From positions 101,231 to 165,230 of the forward strand of contig NZ_QKTU01000008.1 of assembly GCF_003234565.1 (NCBI RefSeq): 64,000 nucleotides of DNA, in the 5' to 3' direction. This stretch comes from Curtobacterium sp. MCBD17_013. GTDB lineage: Bacteria > Actinomycetota > Actinomycetes > Actinomycetales > Microbacteriaceae. The notes under the pieces are model-generated. The model saw nothing but the letters and a program-made list of their open reading frames with translations, was not told the DNA's origin and made no database searches. Positions 17,673-25,756 of the stretch are shown here, piece by piece. The first letter of the stretch is position 1, and each line of letters begins with the position of its first letter. Made by a program: the position numbers and the translations under genes.

Positions 17673-18244
17673 CGCGTCGTGACCTCGCCGTCCGCCGGCA
17701 CCGCGACGTCCCCGAACGAGCTGGTCGCCTGCCGCGCCAGGACCTCGGCGATCGACCCCACCGCGCGCGGGAACCCGGTCATGCGGGCCGCCGCGAGCTC
17801 GCGCTCGGTGCTCCGACGTGCGGCGTGCGCCATGAGGGCCCGTGCGGCGTCCGCCCGGTCCGTGGTGAGCAGGTCCCGGAAGCGTCGCTCCGCACGCTTC
17901 GCGGCCGCCGTGGTGCTCGCACGGAGCTCGTCGAGGTCGTCGGGCACCTCGGTGTCGTCGGAGTCGGAGTCGGCGTCCCGCACATCGCCGGTGTCGGCAC
18001 CCGCGGGTGGCGCGTCCGCGGACCCGAGCGCGGCGAGTGCCCGTTCGAGCGCGGTGGCGTCGGCGTGCTCGACGACGTCGTAGCGGTACTCCGAGGCCTG
18101 CACGTCGAGCACGCGGTCGAGCGTGGCGAGGATGAGCCCGGCCTGCTCGGCGGCGAACGGTTGTGCGGGGTCGATGGCGGGCAGCACGGTCGTGGCCATG
18201 GTCCGGCGGACGGCGAGGAGCTGCTGGGCGACGGACGGGATCAC
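17669..18244 (-). CDS. hypothetical helical protein in phosphotransferase operon
   Basis: A 191-aa soluble, largely helical protein with no TM segment. A central acidic linker (DADSDSDDTEVPDDLDEL, ~residues 92-109) separates two helical halves. The GTG start overlaps the phosphotransferase stop, and its own stop overlaps the next ATG, so it is always co-expressed with both neighbours. No family is recognised; similar small companions accompany APH-like kinases in actinobacteria. Confidence 0.65.
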   Translation of the reverse strand: MIPSVAQQLLAVRRTMATTVLPAIDPAQPFAAEQAGLILATLDRVLDVQASEYRYDVVEHADATALERALAALGSADAPPAGADTGDVRDADSDSDDTEVPDDLDELRASTTAAAKRAERRFRDLLTTDRADAARALMAHAARRSTERELAAARMTGFPRAVGSIAEVLARQATSSFGDVAVPADGEVTTR

Positions 18245-19416
18245 GCGAGTGCTCCGATCGGTTCGGTCGCGACGATCTCGTTGACGCGGTCGATGTAGTA
18301 GGTGCCGAGGCCGGTCAGGAAGTTGCCCATGACGGCGAGGTGTGTGAGCTCCTCGGCGGCGTTGCGGGGGAGCGCCGCCGTGAGCGCGACGATGGCCCAG
18401 TACATGTTGAGCACGAGGTAGTAGCGGAGTCGTTCGCGGTCGACGCTGAGGCCCGACCGTGCCTCGTACTGCGCGATGAGGTCGTCCTCGGTGACGAGAG
18501 CCGAGCACCAGAACGTGCCGGTGGCCTCGTCCCGCTCGCCCCAGCCCTCCATCATGATGTAGGCGAGGTCGTGGTGCCGGTCGCCGAGGTACGTCAGCTC
18601 CCAGTCCAGGACGGCCGTGATACGCCCGCTCTTCTCGTCGAACAGGAAGTTGCCGTTGCGGTAGTCCCCGTGCACGACCGAGACCGTGTCGACCGTCGGT
18701 CGGTTCCGCCACAGCCAGTCGCGGACGAGTGCCACGGTGGGGTGCGGCGCGAAGGCGTCGTCGTCCCACGCCCGGTCGATCGCCGCGAGCCGCCAGTCGA
18801 GCGCGTCGGTGGTCCCCGGACGCGGGCGTTCGAACGCCTCGAGCTCGTGGGCGCTCCAGTCCACGGTGTGGAGCGCGGCGAGGTGCTCGACGAACTGCTC
18901 GGCGAGCACCGGGCGGAGCCGCGGCCCGTACGTGACGCCGAGCCCGGACGCGGTGGTCGGAGCATCGGCGGGGCCGGTGACGCCGGACACGAACTCCGAG
19001 ATGAGCGACGGGGCGCCGAGCTCATCGGCGTCGTCGGTGGCCCAGTGCAGCTCGGGGACGGGCAGGACACCGTGCACCATCCGCAGGACGTCGGCCTCCC
19101 GTCGACGCGAACTCTCGACCGGCGATCCGAGGGGGTCCATCCGGAGCACGAGGCGGTCGGAGCGGGGCTCGCCGTCGACGACGCGGTCGAGCGTGAACAC
19201 GAACTGCTCCTTCGAGGCGCCACCCGGCAGCCGTTCGAGGTCCCGCACCGAGAACGTCCCGTCGACGCGGCGCACGAGGAACGCGTCGAGCCGTGCGGCG
19301 AGGTCGTCGAGCTGGCTCAGGACGTACGTCGTGGTGCCACGGTGTGTGCGCTTGCGGTCGAGGGCCGCCGCGACGGCGGGTTCCAGGTGGTGTGGTGCCC
19401 AGGGATCGGTGCTCAT
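18241..19416 (-). CDS. APH/phosphotransferase-family kinase
   Basis: A 391-aa aminoglycoside-phosphotransferase-fold small-molecule kinase. The catalytic loop is VVHGDYRNGNFLFDE (~residues 247-261; Asp acts as base) and the metal site is VLDWELTYLGDRHHDLAY. The N-lobe carries RLPGGASKEQFVF. It is closer to the family found beside acyl-CoA dehydrogenases than to resistance kinases, so I do not call it antibiotic resistance. The start follows AAGGAGCACGGC. It is first of a three-gene operon divergent from the MarR gene, which may control it. Confidence 0.8.
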   Translation of the reverse strand: MSTDPWAPHHLEPAVAAALDRKRTHRGTTTYVLSQLDDLAARLDAFLVRRVDGTFSVRDLERLPGGASKEQFVFTLDRVVDGEPRSDRLVLRMDPLGSPVESSRRREADVLRMVHGVLPVPELHWATDDADELGAPSLISEFVSGVTGPADAPTTASGLGVTYGPRLRPVLAEQFVEHLAALHTVDWSAHELEAFERPRPGTTDALDWRLAAIDRAWDDDAFAPHPTVALVRDWLWRNRPTVDTVSVVHGDYRNGNFLFDEKSGRITAVLDWELTYLGDRHHDLAYIMMEGWGERDEATGTFWCSALVTEDDLIAQYEARSGLSVDRERLRYYLVLNMYWAIVALTAALPRNAAEELTHLAVMGNFLTGLGTYYIDRVNEIVATEPIGALA

Positions 19417-19542
19417 GCCGTGCTCCTTCCGGCGCGCTGCGTCGCGGCCTGGTGGTGGTTCGACACGGTACGCGTCATCGATTGCCTCGGACCGCCCGCA
19501 CCCGCGTCGCCTGGGGGAGCCGGGCGCAGTACCGTCGGACCC

Positions 19543-19983
19543 ATGGACCGGACCGACGACCGCACCGAGGAGCTCGCGGAGCGCCTCCGGGCGGCGATCG
19601 GGACCCTCGTCCGCATCGGTCGGGGTCGCGCCGACACGCTCTCGCCGGCCCACGCGGCCACCCTCGGTCACCTCGACCGTGAGGGTCCGATGACGACGGC
19701 CGACCTGGCGCGGCGCCGCGGCGTCCGCCACCAGGGCCAGAGCCGTACCGTCATCGAACTGGAGGCCCTGGGTCACGTCGCGCGCACCGCCAGCGCGACC
19801 GATGCGCGTGCGTCGGTCATCGGCATCACGGAAGCCGGGCGGCTCGCGCTCACCGCGGACCGTCGGGCACGGACGTCGTGGATGGCGCGGGCGATCGACG
19901 CCGAGCTCGACCCGGACGAGCGGGCTGCGCTCGAGCGGATGCCCGAACTCCTCGCCCGCATCGCGCAGCACACCGACGGCTGA
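19543..19983 (+). CDS. MarR-family transcriptional regulator
   Basis: A 146-aa winged-helix regulator. The wHTH covers ~residues 40-100 (TLGHLDREGPMTTADLARRR, then RTVIELEALGHVAR and the wing with DARASVIGITEAGR). Helices on either side form the dimer interface. It is divergent from the phosphotransferase operon, with a 126-bp gap, the usual layout for local control. Ligand unknown. Confidence 0.88.
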   Translation: MDRTDDRTEELAERLRAAIGTLVRIGRGRADTLSPAHAATLGHLDREGPMTTADLARRRGVRHQGQSRTVIELEALGHVARTASATDARASVIGITEAGRLALTADRRARTSWMARAIDAELDPDERAALERMPELLARIAQHTDG

Positions 19984-20006
19984 CCCGCACCGCCCGCCTC
20001 CCCTCT

Positions 20007-20066
20007 GCGAGATCGCAGTCGTCGCCGCTTGGACGGTTGCCAGAACGGCGACGACTGCGATCTCGC
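20007..20066. repeat. long perfect inverted repeat (REP-like hairpin)
   Basis: Perfect 21-bp arms (20007-20027 and 20046-20066) around an 18-nt loop. The outer arm begins GCGAGATCGCAG, sharing CGAGATCGCAG with the hairpin at 4512. The loop length is the same, while the inner arm sequence differs. It lies after the marR gene and before the MBL gene's palindrome. Confidence 0.85.
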
Positions 20067-20075
20067 GGGAGGAAG

Positions 20076-20096
20076 GTGTACAACATGGTTGTACAC
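20076..20096. promoter_or_regulatory. perfect 9-bp inverted-repeat operator upstream of MBL gene
   Basis: Arms GTGTACAAC and GTTGTACAC separated by ATG form a perfect 21-bp symmetric site that ends 29 bp before the MBL start codon. This is AT-richer than the surroundings and typical of a dimeric repressor site. The cognate regulator is unknown; the MarR gene just upstream is one candidate. Confidence 0.75.
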
Positions 20097-20125
20097 TTGA
20101 CCAACGCCAACGACCAGGAGGACCC

Positions 20126-20770
20126 ATGCGGCTCACGAAGTACAACCACGCGACCGTCGTGCTCGAGCAGGACGACGTGACGATCGTCATCGATCCCGGG
20201 ACGTTCACGCCCGAGTCCGCCGAGCTCGTGCGTGGCGCGACGGTGGTGCTCGTCACGCACGAGCACTTCGACCACCTCGACACCGACGCCCTCCGCGCCG
20301 GGCTCGACGCCGCCCCGGAGCTCCGCGCCTACGTGCCCGAGGGTGTCGCGGACCAGATCGGCGGCGACCACGACGGCCGGGTCGTGACGGTCGGCGCGGG
20401 CGACACGTTCACCGTGGGCACCGTCGAGGTGCGGGTGTTCGGCGAGACCCACGCCGTCATCCACCCGGACATCCCGACGATCCCGAACGTCGGGTACCTC
20501 GTCGACGGCATCGTCTTCCACCCGGGCGACGCCTACCTCGTGCCCGGGGTCGCCGTGCCGACGCTGCTCATGCCGACGAGCGGCCCGTGGTCGCACATGC
20601 GGGAGGCCGTCGACTACGTCCGCGAGGTCCGTCCCGAGCGCGCCATCCAGATCCACGAGCTGCTCCTCAGCGAGCCCGGGCAGCAGTCGACCGTGCAGTT
20701 CCTCGGTGAGGACGGCCTCGGCGGCGTGCCGATGTCGATCCTGCCGGTCGGCGAGTCGGTCGAACTCTGA
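20126..20770 (+). CDS. MBL-fold metal-dependent hydrolase (UlaG-like)
   Basis: A 214-aa metallo-beta-lactamase-fold hydrolase. The metal motif is VTHEHFDHLD (HxHxDH, ~residues 37-43), with GETHAVIH, HPGDAYLVPG and IHELLLSE supplying later ligands. It resembles the short UlaG/YtnP-like group that acts on phosphodiester or lactone substrates; the substrate is not evident. The start follows CAGGAGGACCC. Transcription is probably controlled at the palindrome 20076-20096. Confidence 0.83.
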   Translation: MRLTKYNHATVVLEQDDVTIVIDPGTFTPESAELVRGATVVLVTHEHFDHLDTDALRAGLDAAPELRAYVPEGVADQIGGDHDGRVVTVGAGDTFTVGTVEVRVFGETHAVIHPDIPTIPNVGYLVDGIVFHPGDAYLVPGVAVPTLLMPTSGPWSHMREAVDYVREVRPERAIQIHELLLSEPGQQSTVQFLGEDGLGGVPMSILPVGESVEL

Positions 20771-20834
20771 CCGGGGGACGACGAGCCTGAGGACGCTGAC
20801 GACGGGGACGACGGTCGAGGAGTTGGCTCGGAGC

Positions 20835-21512
20835 ATGACCGACGACCCCACGACCGCCGTCCTCTTCGACATCGACGGCACGCTCGCCGACTCGAACTAC
20901 CCCCACGTGGACGCCTGGTGGCGTGCCTTCCACGCCGCGGGGCAGCCCGTCGACGCCTGGCGCATCCACCGCTGCATCGGCATGGACTCGTCGAGCCTCC
21001 TCGAAGAGCTCGTGGGCTCCGCGGACTCGGACGTCGCGAAGCAGGCGAAGGAGTTCCACACGGCGTACTACCGGGAGCACTTCCAGGAGCTGCACATCCT
21101 GCCCGGCGTGCACGACCTGCTCGAGGAGGTCGCCCGCCGCGGGCACAAGGTCGTCCTCGCGACGAGCGCGCCCGAGGCCGAGCTCGCCATCCTCCGCGAG
21201 CTCCTGCAGATCGAGGACACGATCGAGGTCGTGACGAGCGGCGGTGACGTCGAGCAGGCGAAGCCGGACCCCGGGATCATCCAGCTCGCGCTCGAGCGCT
21301 CCGGGGCCGATCCCGACCACGCGATCATGGTCGGTGACTCCAAGTGGGACGTCATCGCCGCGGGCCGTGCCGGCGTCGCCGCGATCGGCGTGCTGTCCGG
21401 CGGCATCTCCGAGGCGGAGCTCCGTGAGGCCGGGGCCGTGGCCGTGTTCGACGATCCGGCCGCGATCCTCGCCGGGATCGACGACAGCCCCATCGGACAG
21501 CTGGGGGCGTGA
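20835..21512 (+). CDS. HAD-superfamily hydrolase (beta-phosphoglucomutase/phosphatase-like)
   Basis: A 225-aa HAD subfamily IA phosphatase. Motif I is VLFDIDGTLADSN (nucleophile and acid/base Asp), followed by a helical cap (~residues 18-80). Motif II is LATSAP, and motif III/IV are AKPDPGIIQLAL and MVGDSKWDVIAAGRAG. It is followed 4 bp later by the DUF2382 gene and probably forms an operon with it. Substrate unknown; the missing GmhB step of the heptose pathway also uses a HAD fold, but nothing links this gene to it. Confidence 0.83.
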   Translation: MTDDPTTAVLFDIDGTLADSNYPHVDAWWRAFHAAGQPVDAWRIHRCIGMDSSSLLEELVGSADSDVAKQAKEFHTAYYREHFQELHILPGVHDLLEEVARRGHKVVLATSAPEAELAILRELLQIEDTIEVVTSGGDVEQAKPDPGIIQLALERSGADPDHAIMVGDSKWDVIAAGRAGVAAIGVLSGGISEAELREAGAVAVFDDPAAILAGIDDSPIGQLGA

Positions 21513-21516
21513 CGAC

Positions 21517-21999
21517 GTGACCGACGTCGACGCAACGCCGTACCCGGACGACCAGGACCCCATCGACGGGACCTCCCTCGCGGGACGCGCGGACCGCATC
21601 CTCGACCCGGGCGCTGATGACGTCGCCGTGACCCGGTCGGAGGAGCGGCTCGTCGTGCGCACGGAGGCCGTGCCGGTGCGCCGTGTGCGGATCCGCAAGG
21701 TGATCGTGTCCGAGGAGCGGACCGTCACCGTCACCGTGCGGCGTGAGGAACTCCGCGTCGAGGAGGAGCCGCTCGACGGGACCGACGTCGTCGACGCGGG
21801 CACGGTCCTCCCGATCGGCTCGGCCGACGCGATCGAGCTGGTGTTGCACGAGGAGCAGGTGGAGGTCGTCACCCGCGTCGTCCCCGTGGAGCGCGTGCGC
21901 GTGGTCACGGACGTGGTGACCGAGCAGCGGTCACTCACCGAGACCGTCGGGCACGAGGAGGTCGACGTCGTCGACGAGGACCTGACCGACCGCCGCTGA
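21517..21999 (+). CDS. DUF2382 (YsnF/AvaK) stress-associated protein
   Basis: A 160-aa soluble protein with the DUF2382 signature, alternating basic and acidic beta strands. VTRSEERLVVRTEAVPVRRV and IRKVIVSEERTVTVTVRREE are visible, and a second half repeats the pattern (LHEEQVEVVTRVVPVERVR). Family members are linked to stress responses without a known activity. The GTG start is 4 bp after the HAD gene. Confidence 0.8.
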   Translation: MTDVDATPYPDDQDPIDGTSLAGRADRILDPGADDVAVTRSEERLVVRTEAVPVRRVRIRKVIVSEERTVTVTVRREELRVEEEPLDGTDVVDAGTVLPIGSADAIELVLHEEQVEVVTRVVPVERVRVVTDVVTEQRSLTETVGHEEVDVVDEDLTDRR

Positions 22000-22048
22000 G
22001 CGGCGTGCGGGTCGGGAGGGCCGCCCGCACCTGCGAGGATGGTCCGTC

Positions 22049-22537
22049 GTGATCACCATCGAACGCGTCGCGTGGGAGGACCCGCGGGCCGTCGCGCTCC
22101 GCGCCGCCATGGACGACGACATGCACGCCCGGTACGGGGTCGGCGACGGCACCGAGGACCCGGCGCGCGCCGCCGAGCGGGAGCGTGCCCTCCACGTCGA
22201 CCCAGAGACGGTCGTCACGGCGATCCTCGCGGTCGACGAGCGCGGCGAGGCCGTCGGGCACATCGCGGTGCGGTGGCTCGGGGACGAGCTCGAGCTCAAG
22301 CGCTTGATCGTGCTCGCGGCGGCGCGCGGGCAGGGTGCCGCCACGGCCCTCCTGGCCGAGTCGGAGGCCGTCGGACGCGAGGTCGGCGCACACCGGCTCG
22401 TCCTGCAGACCGGTGACAAGCAGCCCGAGGCCGTCGCCCTGTACGACAAGACCGGCTGGCGTCGGATCCCGATCTACTCCGCGGCGTACGCGCGCACGAT
22501 GCCGTTCTCGATCTGCTTCGACAAGCAGCTGGACTGA
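22049..22537 (+). CDS. GNAT-family N-acetyltransferase
   Basis: A 162-aa GNAT acetyltransferase. Acetyl-CoA-binding motif A is LKRLIVLAAARGQGAATALLAESE (Q/RxxGxG/A, ~residues 90-100). LQTGDKQPEAVALYDKTGW is the typical motif B region. Acceptor unknown. The GTG start precedes MITIERV-like strand 1. It ends 8 bp before the nucleoside hydrolase and is probably co-transcribed with it. Confidence 0.83.
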   Translation: MITIERVAWEDPRAVALRAAMDDDMHARYGVGDGTEDPARAAERERALHVDPETVVTAILAVDERGEAVGHIAVRWLGDELELKRLIVLAAARGQGAATALLAESEAVGREVGAHRLVLQTGDKQPEAVALYDKTGWRRIPIYSAAYARTMPFSICFDKQLD

Positions 22538-22545
22538 GGTCGGCC

Positions 22546-23535
22546 ATGCCCCAGAAGATCATCCTCGACTGCGACCCGGGCCACGACGACGCCGTCGCGA
22601 TCCTGCTCGCTCACGGCAGCCCGGAGATCGAGCTGCTCGCCGTGACCACCGTCGTCGGCAACCAGACGCTCGCCAAGGTGACGCGGAACGCGCTCGCCGT
22701 CGCACGGATCGCCGGGATCACCGACGTGCCGTTCGCGGCGGGCGCGGACCGGCCGCTCGTCCGGACCATCGAGCACGCCGCGGACATCCACGGGGAGTCG
22801 GGGCTCGACGGGCCCGTCCTCCCCGAACCGTCGATCGAGCTCGACCCCCGGCACGCCGTCGATCTCATCATCGACACCGTCATGGCGCACCAGCCGGGCA
22901 CGATCACGCTCGTGCCGGTCGGTGGTCTGACGAACATCGCGCTCGCCGTCCGCAAGGAGCCGCGGATCGTCGAGCGGGTCCAGCGGGTCGTCCTCATGGG
23001 CGGCGGCGTCCACGTCGGCAACATGACCCCCGTCGCCGAGTTCAACATCGCGATCGACCCCGAGGCCGCGCAGATCGTGTTCACGGCGGGCTGGGACGTC
23101 GTCATGGTCGGGCTCGACCTCACCCACCAGGCGCTCGCGACCCCCGACGTCGTCGCGCGCATCGCGGCACTCGGCACCGGGCCGGCTCGGTTCGTCGACG
23201 AGCTCATGGGGTTCTTCGCCGACGCGTACCGCGACGTGCAGGGGTTCGACGCCCCACCCGTGCACGACCCCTGCGCGGTCGCGCACGTCATCGACCCGAC
23301 AATCGTCCGGGCCGTGCGGATGCCCATCGCCGTCGAGACCACCGGCACCCTGACCACCGGCATGACCGTCGCCGACCTGCGAGCGCCGGCGCCCGAGGAC
23401 TGCCGGACCTCCGCCGCGCTCGAGCTCGACCGCGACCGGTTCTGGGACCTCGTCGTCGACGCACTCGAGCGGATCGGCGAGGGCGGCGTGGGGGACGCGG
23501 ACCCGGTCGCCGTCGCCGACGGGATCGACGCGTGA
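22546..23535 (+). CDS. nucleoside hydrolase (IunH family)
   Basis: A 329-aa nucleoside hydrolase that splits ribonucleosides to base and ribose. The Ca2+-binding motif is LDCDPGHDDAVAIL (DxDxxxDD at residues ~8-15). VLMGGGVHVGNMTPVAEFNI carries ribose contacts, and HDPCAVAHVIDP the late Asp ligand. Its stop overlaps the GTG of the ribokinase gene, so the ribose released can be phosphorylated at once. Together they form a nucleoside salvage pair. Confidence 0.9.
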   Translation: MPQKIILDCDPGHDDAVAILLAHGSPEIELLAVTTVVGNQTLAKVTRNALAVARIAGITDVPFAAGADRPLVRTIEHAADIHGESGLDGPVLPEPSIELDPRHAVDLIIDTVMAHQPGTITLVPVGGLTNIALAVRKEPRIVERVQRVVLMGGGVHVGNMTPVAEFNIAIDPEAAQIVFTAGWDVVMVGLDLTHQALATPDVVARIAALGTGPARFVDELMGFFADAYRDVQGFDAPPVHDPCAVAHVIDPTIVRAVRMPIAVETTGTLTTGMTVADLRAPAPEDCRTSAALELDRDRFWDLVVDALERIGEGGVGDADPVAVADGIDA

Positions 23536-24569
23536 CGGGCCTCCCGGCCGACGGGGCGGACACGGTCGGCACCGCTGCTCCGGATCGGGACGTCCTGGAG
23601 GCCCGCGGCCGCGTCGTCGTGGTCGGCTCGCTCAACGCGGACCTGGTCGTCCGGACCGCGCGGTTCCCCCGCGCGGGCGAGACTCTGCGCGGCGAGGACC
23701 TGCGGATCCTGCCCGGCGGCAAGAGCGCCAACCAGGCCGTCGCGGCCGGTCGGCTCGGCGGCGACGTCGCCCTCGTCGGCGCCGTGGGCGACGACGCGAA
23801 CGGCCAGCTCCTGCGCGGTGCCGTGGCCGACGCCGGCGTGGACGTCGCCGGTGTGCGCGTGCTCGAGGGCAGCGCGACCGGCACCGCGGTCATCACCGTG
23901 GACGCCGCCGGCGAGAACACCATCGTCGTCTCGCCCGGGGCGAACGGGCGGCTGTCCGCCGCCGACGTCGACGCCGTCCACGGGGCGTTCGCGGGCGCGG
24001 CCGTGCTCGGACTCTGCCTCGAGGTCGACATGGAGGTCGTACTCGCGGCCGCCCGCCGTGCCCACGCCGCCGGGACCACCGTCGTGACGAACCTGTCGCC
24101 GTTCGGGCCCGTGCCCGAGGAACTCCTCGCACTGACCGACGTGCTGCTCGTCAACGAGCACGAGGCCGCGCAGCTCGTGGCGCCAACGGGCAGCACCGCG
24201 GCGGACGCGGGGGCGGACGACGGCGCGGCGGACGGCGGTGCGGAGGACGTCGGGCGGCTCGCGGGCCTCCTGGCCGATCGCGGGGTCGACCGCGCAGTCG
24301 TGACCACCGGGAGTGCCGGGTGCGTCGTGCTCGACCGCGGCGCGGAGCCCGTCCGCGTTCCGTCCGTCCGCGTCGACCCCGTCGACACGACGGGCTGTGG
24401 CGACGCGTTCACCGGCGCACTGGCGATGCGGCTGGCGGCCGGAGACGACCTCGTGACCGCTGCTCGGTTCGCGGTCGTGGTCGGCGCGTTCGCCGCCACC
24501 CGGCTCGGCGCGCAGTCGTCCTACCCGACGATCGAGGAGTTCGACGCGTTCCTGGCCGATCACGCCTGA
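23532..24569 (+). CDS. rbsK: ribokinase
   Basis: A 345-aa PfkB-family ribokinase. After a ~28-residue extra N-terminus come VVVVGSLNADLVVR, LPGGKSANQAVAAGRLGG (ribose-binding lid side), GENTIVVSPGAN, and the ATP/anion-hole motif DTTGCGDAFTGALA. In that last motif Cys replaces the usual Ala of GAGD, but the catalytic Asp is kept. An Ala/Asp/Gly-rich insert lies near residues 218-240. It is coupled to the nucleoside hydrolase by a GTGA overlap. The product ribose 5-phosphate feeds the pentose phosphate pathway. Confidence 0.88.
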   Translation: MTGLPADGADTVGTAAPDRDVLEARGRVVVVGSLNADLVVRTARFPRAGETLRGEDLRILPGGKSANQAVAAGRLGGDVALVGAVGDDANGQLLRGAVADAGVDVAGVRVLEGSATGTAVITVDAAGENTIVVSPGANGRLSAADVDAVHGAFAGAAVLGLCLEVDMEVVLAAARRAHAAGTTVVTNLSPFGPVPEELLALTDVLLVNEHEAAQLVAPTGSTAADAGADDGAADGGAEDVGRLAGLLADRGVDRAVVTTGSAGCVVLDRGAEPVRVPSVRVDPVDTTGCGDAFTGALAMRLAAGDDLVTAARFAVVVGAFAATRLGAQSSYPTIEEFDAFLADHA

Positions 24570-24627
24570 GGTCGCGTTGTCCCCCGGGCGCTCAGGCGGC
24601 CCCAGCCGGTTCGCGTAGACGAGCGGC

Positions 24628-25590
24628 ATGACATCCAGGTTCCGAGGACAGGTCGTCGTGGTCACCGGGGCGTCGAGCGGCATCGGCCGCGCGACCGCCC
24701 ACGCCTTCGCCGAGGCCGGCGCACACGTCGTGCTCGCCGCCCGGGGACGCGAGAGCCTGGAGGCCGCGGCCGAGGAGTGCCGGGCTCGCGGAGCCGAGGC
24801 GCTCGCCGTGCCCACCGACGTGTCCGACGCCGAGCAGGTCCGGGCGCTCGTCGCGGCGACCATCGCCCGGTTCGGACACATCGACGTGTTCGTCGGGAAC
24901 GCCGCGCTGTTCGCGTACGGATTGTTCGAGCAGGTGCCGGACGACGCGTTCCGCCGGGTGGTCGAGACGAACCTGTTCGGGCACGTCAACGGGATCCGGG
25001 CGGTGCTCCCGCACTTCCGGGAGCGCGGACGGGGGACCTACGTGCTCGTCGGGTCGATCCAGTCGCTCCTGTCCGCGCCCTACCAGTCGGCGTACGTGAC
25101 GAGCAAGCACGCGGCGCTCGGCCTGGCGGACGTCCTCGGCGACGAGTTCCGCGGGACCGACATCCACTTCCCGATGGTGCTGCCCTCGACGATCGACACC
25201 CCGATCTACCAGCACGGCGCGAACTACACGAACCAGAACTCGCACCCCATGCCGCCGGTCGTCAGTCCGCAGCGCGTGGCCAAGGCGATCATGCGTGCCG
25301 TCGTGCACCCGAAGCGGAACACGTACGTCGGGCTCGCGCAGGCCGCCCTCGTGCCGCTCGAGTTCGCGCTGCCGCCGCTGTTCCACGCGATCACGCGCCC
25401 GGCCGTCGAGATCTTCGCGCTCCGCGGGCACGGCGCCCCGAGCGACGGCAACCTCTACGGGCCCGACGACGCGTCGAACGCCACCGACGGCGGATGGCGC
25501 GCGAGTGCCCGGCGGAAGTGGGTGCCCGTCGTGCTCGGCGCCGCTGCCGTCGGGGTCGTCGCGCTCGCGGGCGGTCGTTCGCGGCGCTGA
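24628..25590 (+). CDS. SDR-family oxidoreductase with C-terminal TM helix
   Basis: A 320-aa SDR: TGASSGIGRATA (cofactor), VGNAALFAYG in the NNAG position, and the catalytic Ser with Y-x3-K (SAYVTSKHA, ~residues 156-162). Beyond the fold is an ~80-residue extension ending in a hydrophobic helix (WVPVVLGAAAVGVVALAGG) with an RSRR tail. The enzyme is probably held at the membrane by its C-terminus. The substrate is unknown. It is the last ordinary gene before the lower-GC Rhs region. Confidence 0.83.
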   Translation: MTSRFRGQVVVVTGASSGIGRATAHAFAEAGAHVVLAARGRESLEAAAEECRARGAEALAVPTDVSDAEQVRALVAATIARFGHIDVFVGNAALFAYGLFEQVPDDAFRRVVETNLFGHVNGIRAVLPHFRERGRGTYVLVGSIQSLLSAPYQSAYVTSKHAALGLADVLGDEFRGTDIHFPMVLPSTIDTPIYQHGANYTNQNSHPMPPVVSPQRVAKAIMRAVVHPKRNTYVGLAQAALVPLEFALPPLFHAITRPAVEIFALRGHGAPSDGNLYGPDDASNATDGGWRASARRKWVPVVLGAAAVGVVALAGGRSRR

Positions 25591-25756
25591 CCGCGGAGCC
25601 CCGCCTGGATCGAGGCTGGTCGCGCCGGACCCTGACCCTCGGAATGGGGGTCCTGACGATCGTTCATGTACCCGTACTGTTCGGAATGTTCTCGCTGGGA
25701 CGCGCGGGGCTTCAAGGACGCGTCCGGCGATCGGGGTTCTGCCTTTGGGGGCATCC

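Noticed and set aside
18241..19416. Aminoglycoside resistance gene
   Set aside because: Only the kinase fold is shared; operon context with a DUF7064-like gene and lack of close resistance-enzyme features argue against it.
20835..21512. HAD gene as the missing GmhB phosphatase of heptose synthesis
   Set aside because: It has a subfamily IA helical cap, unlike the capless GmhB, and lies away from the heptose operons beside a DUF2382 gene.
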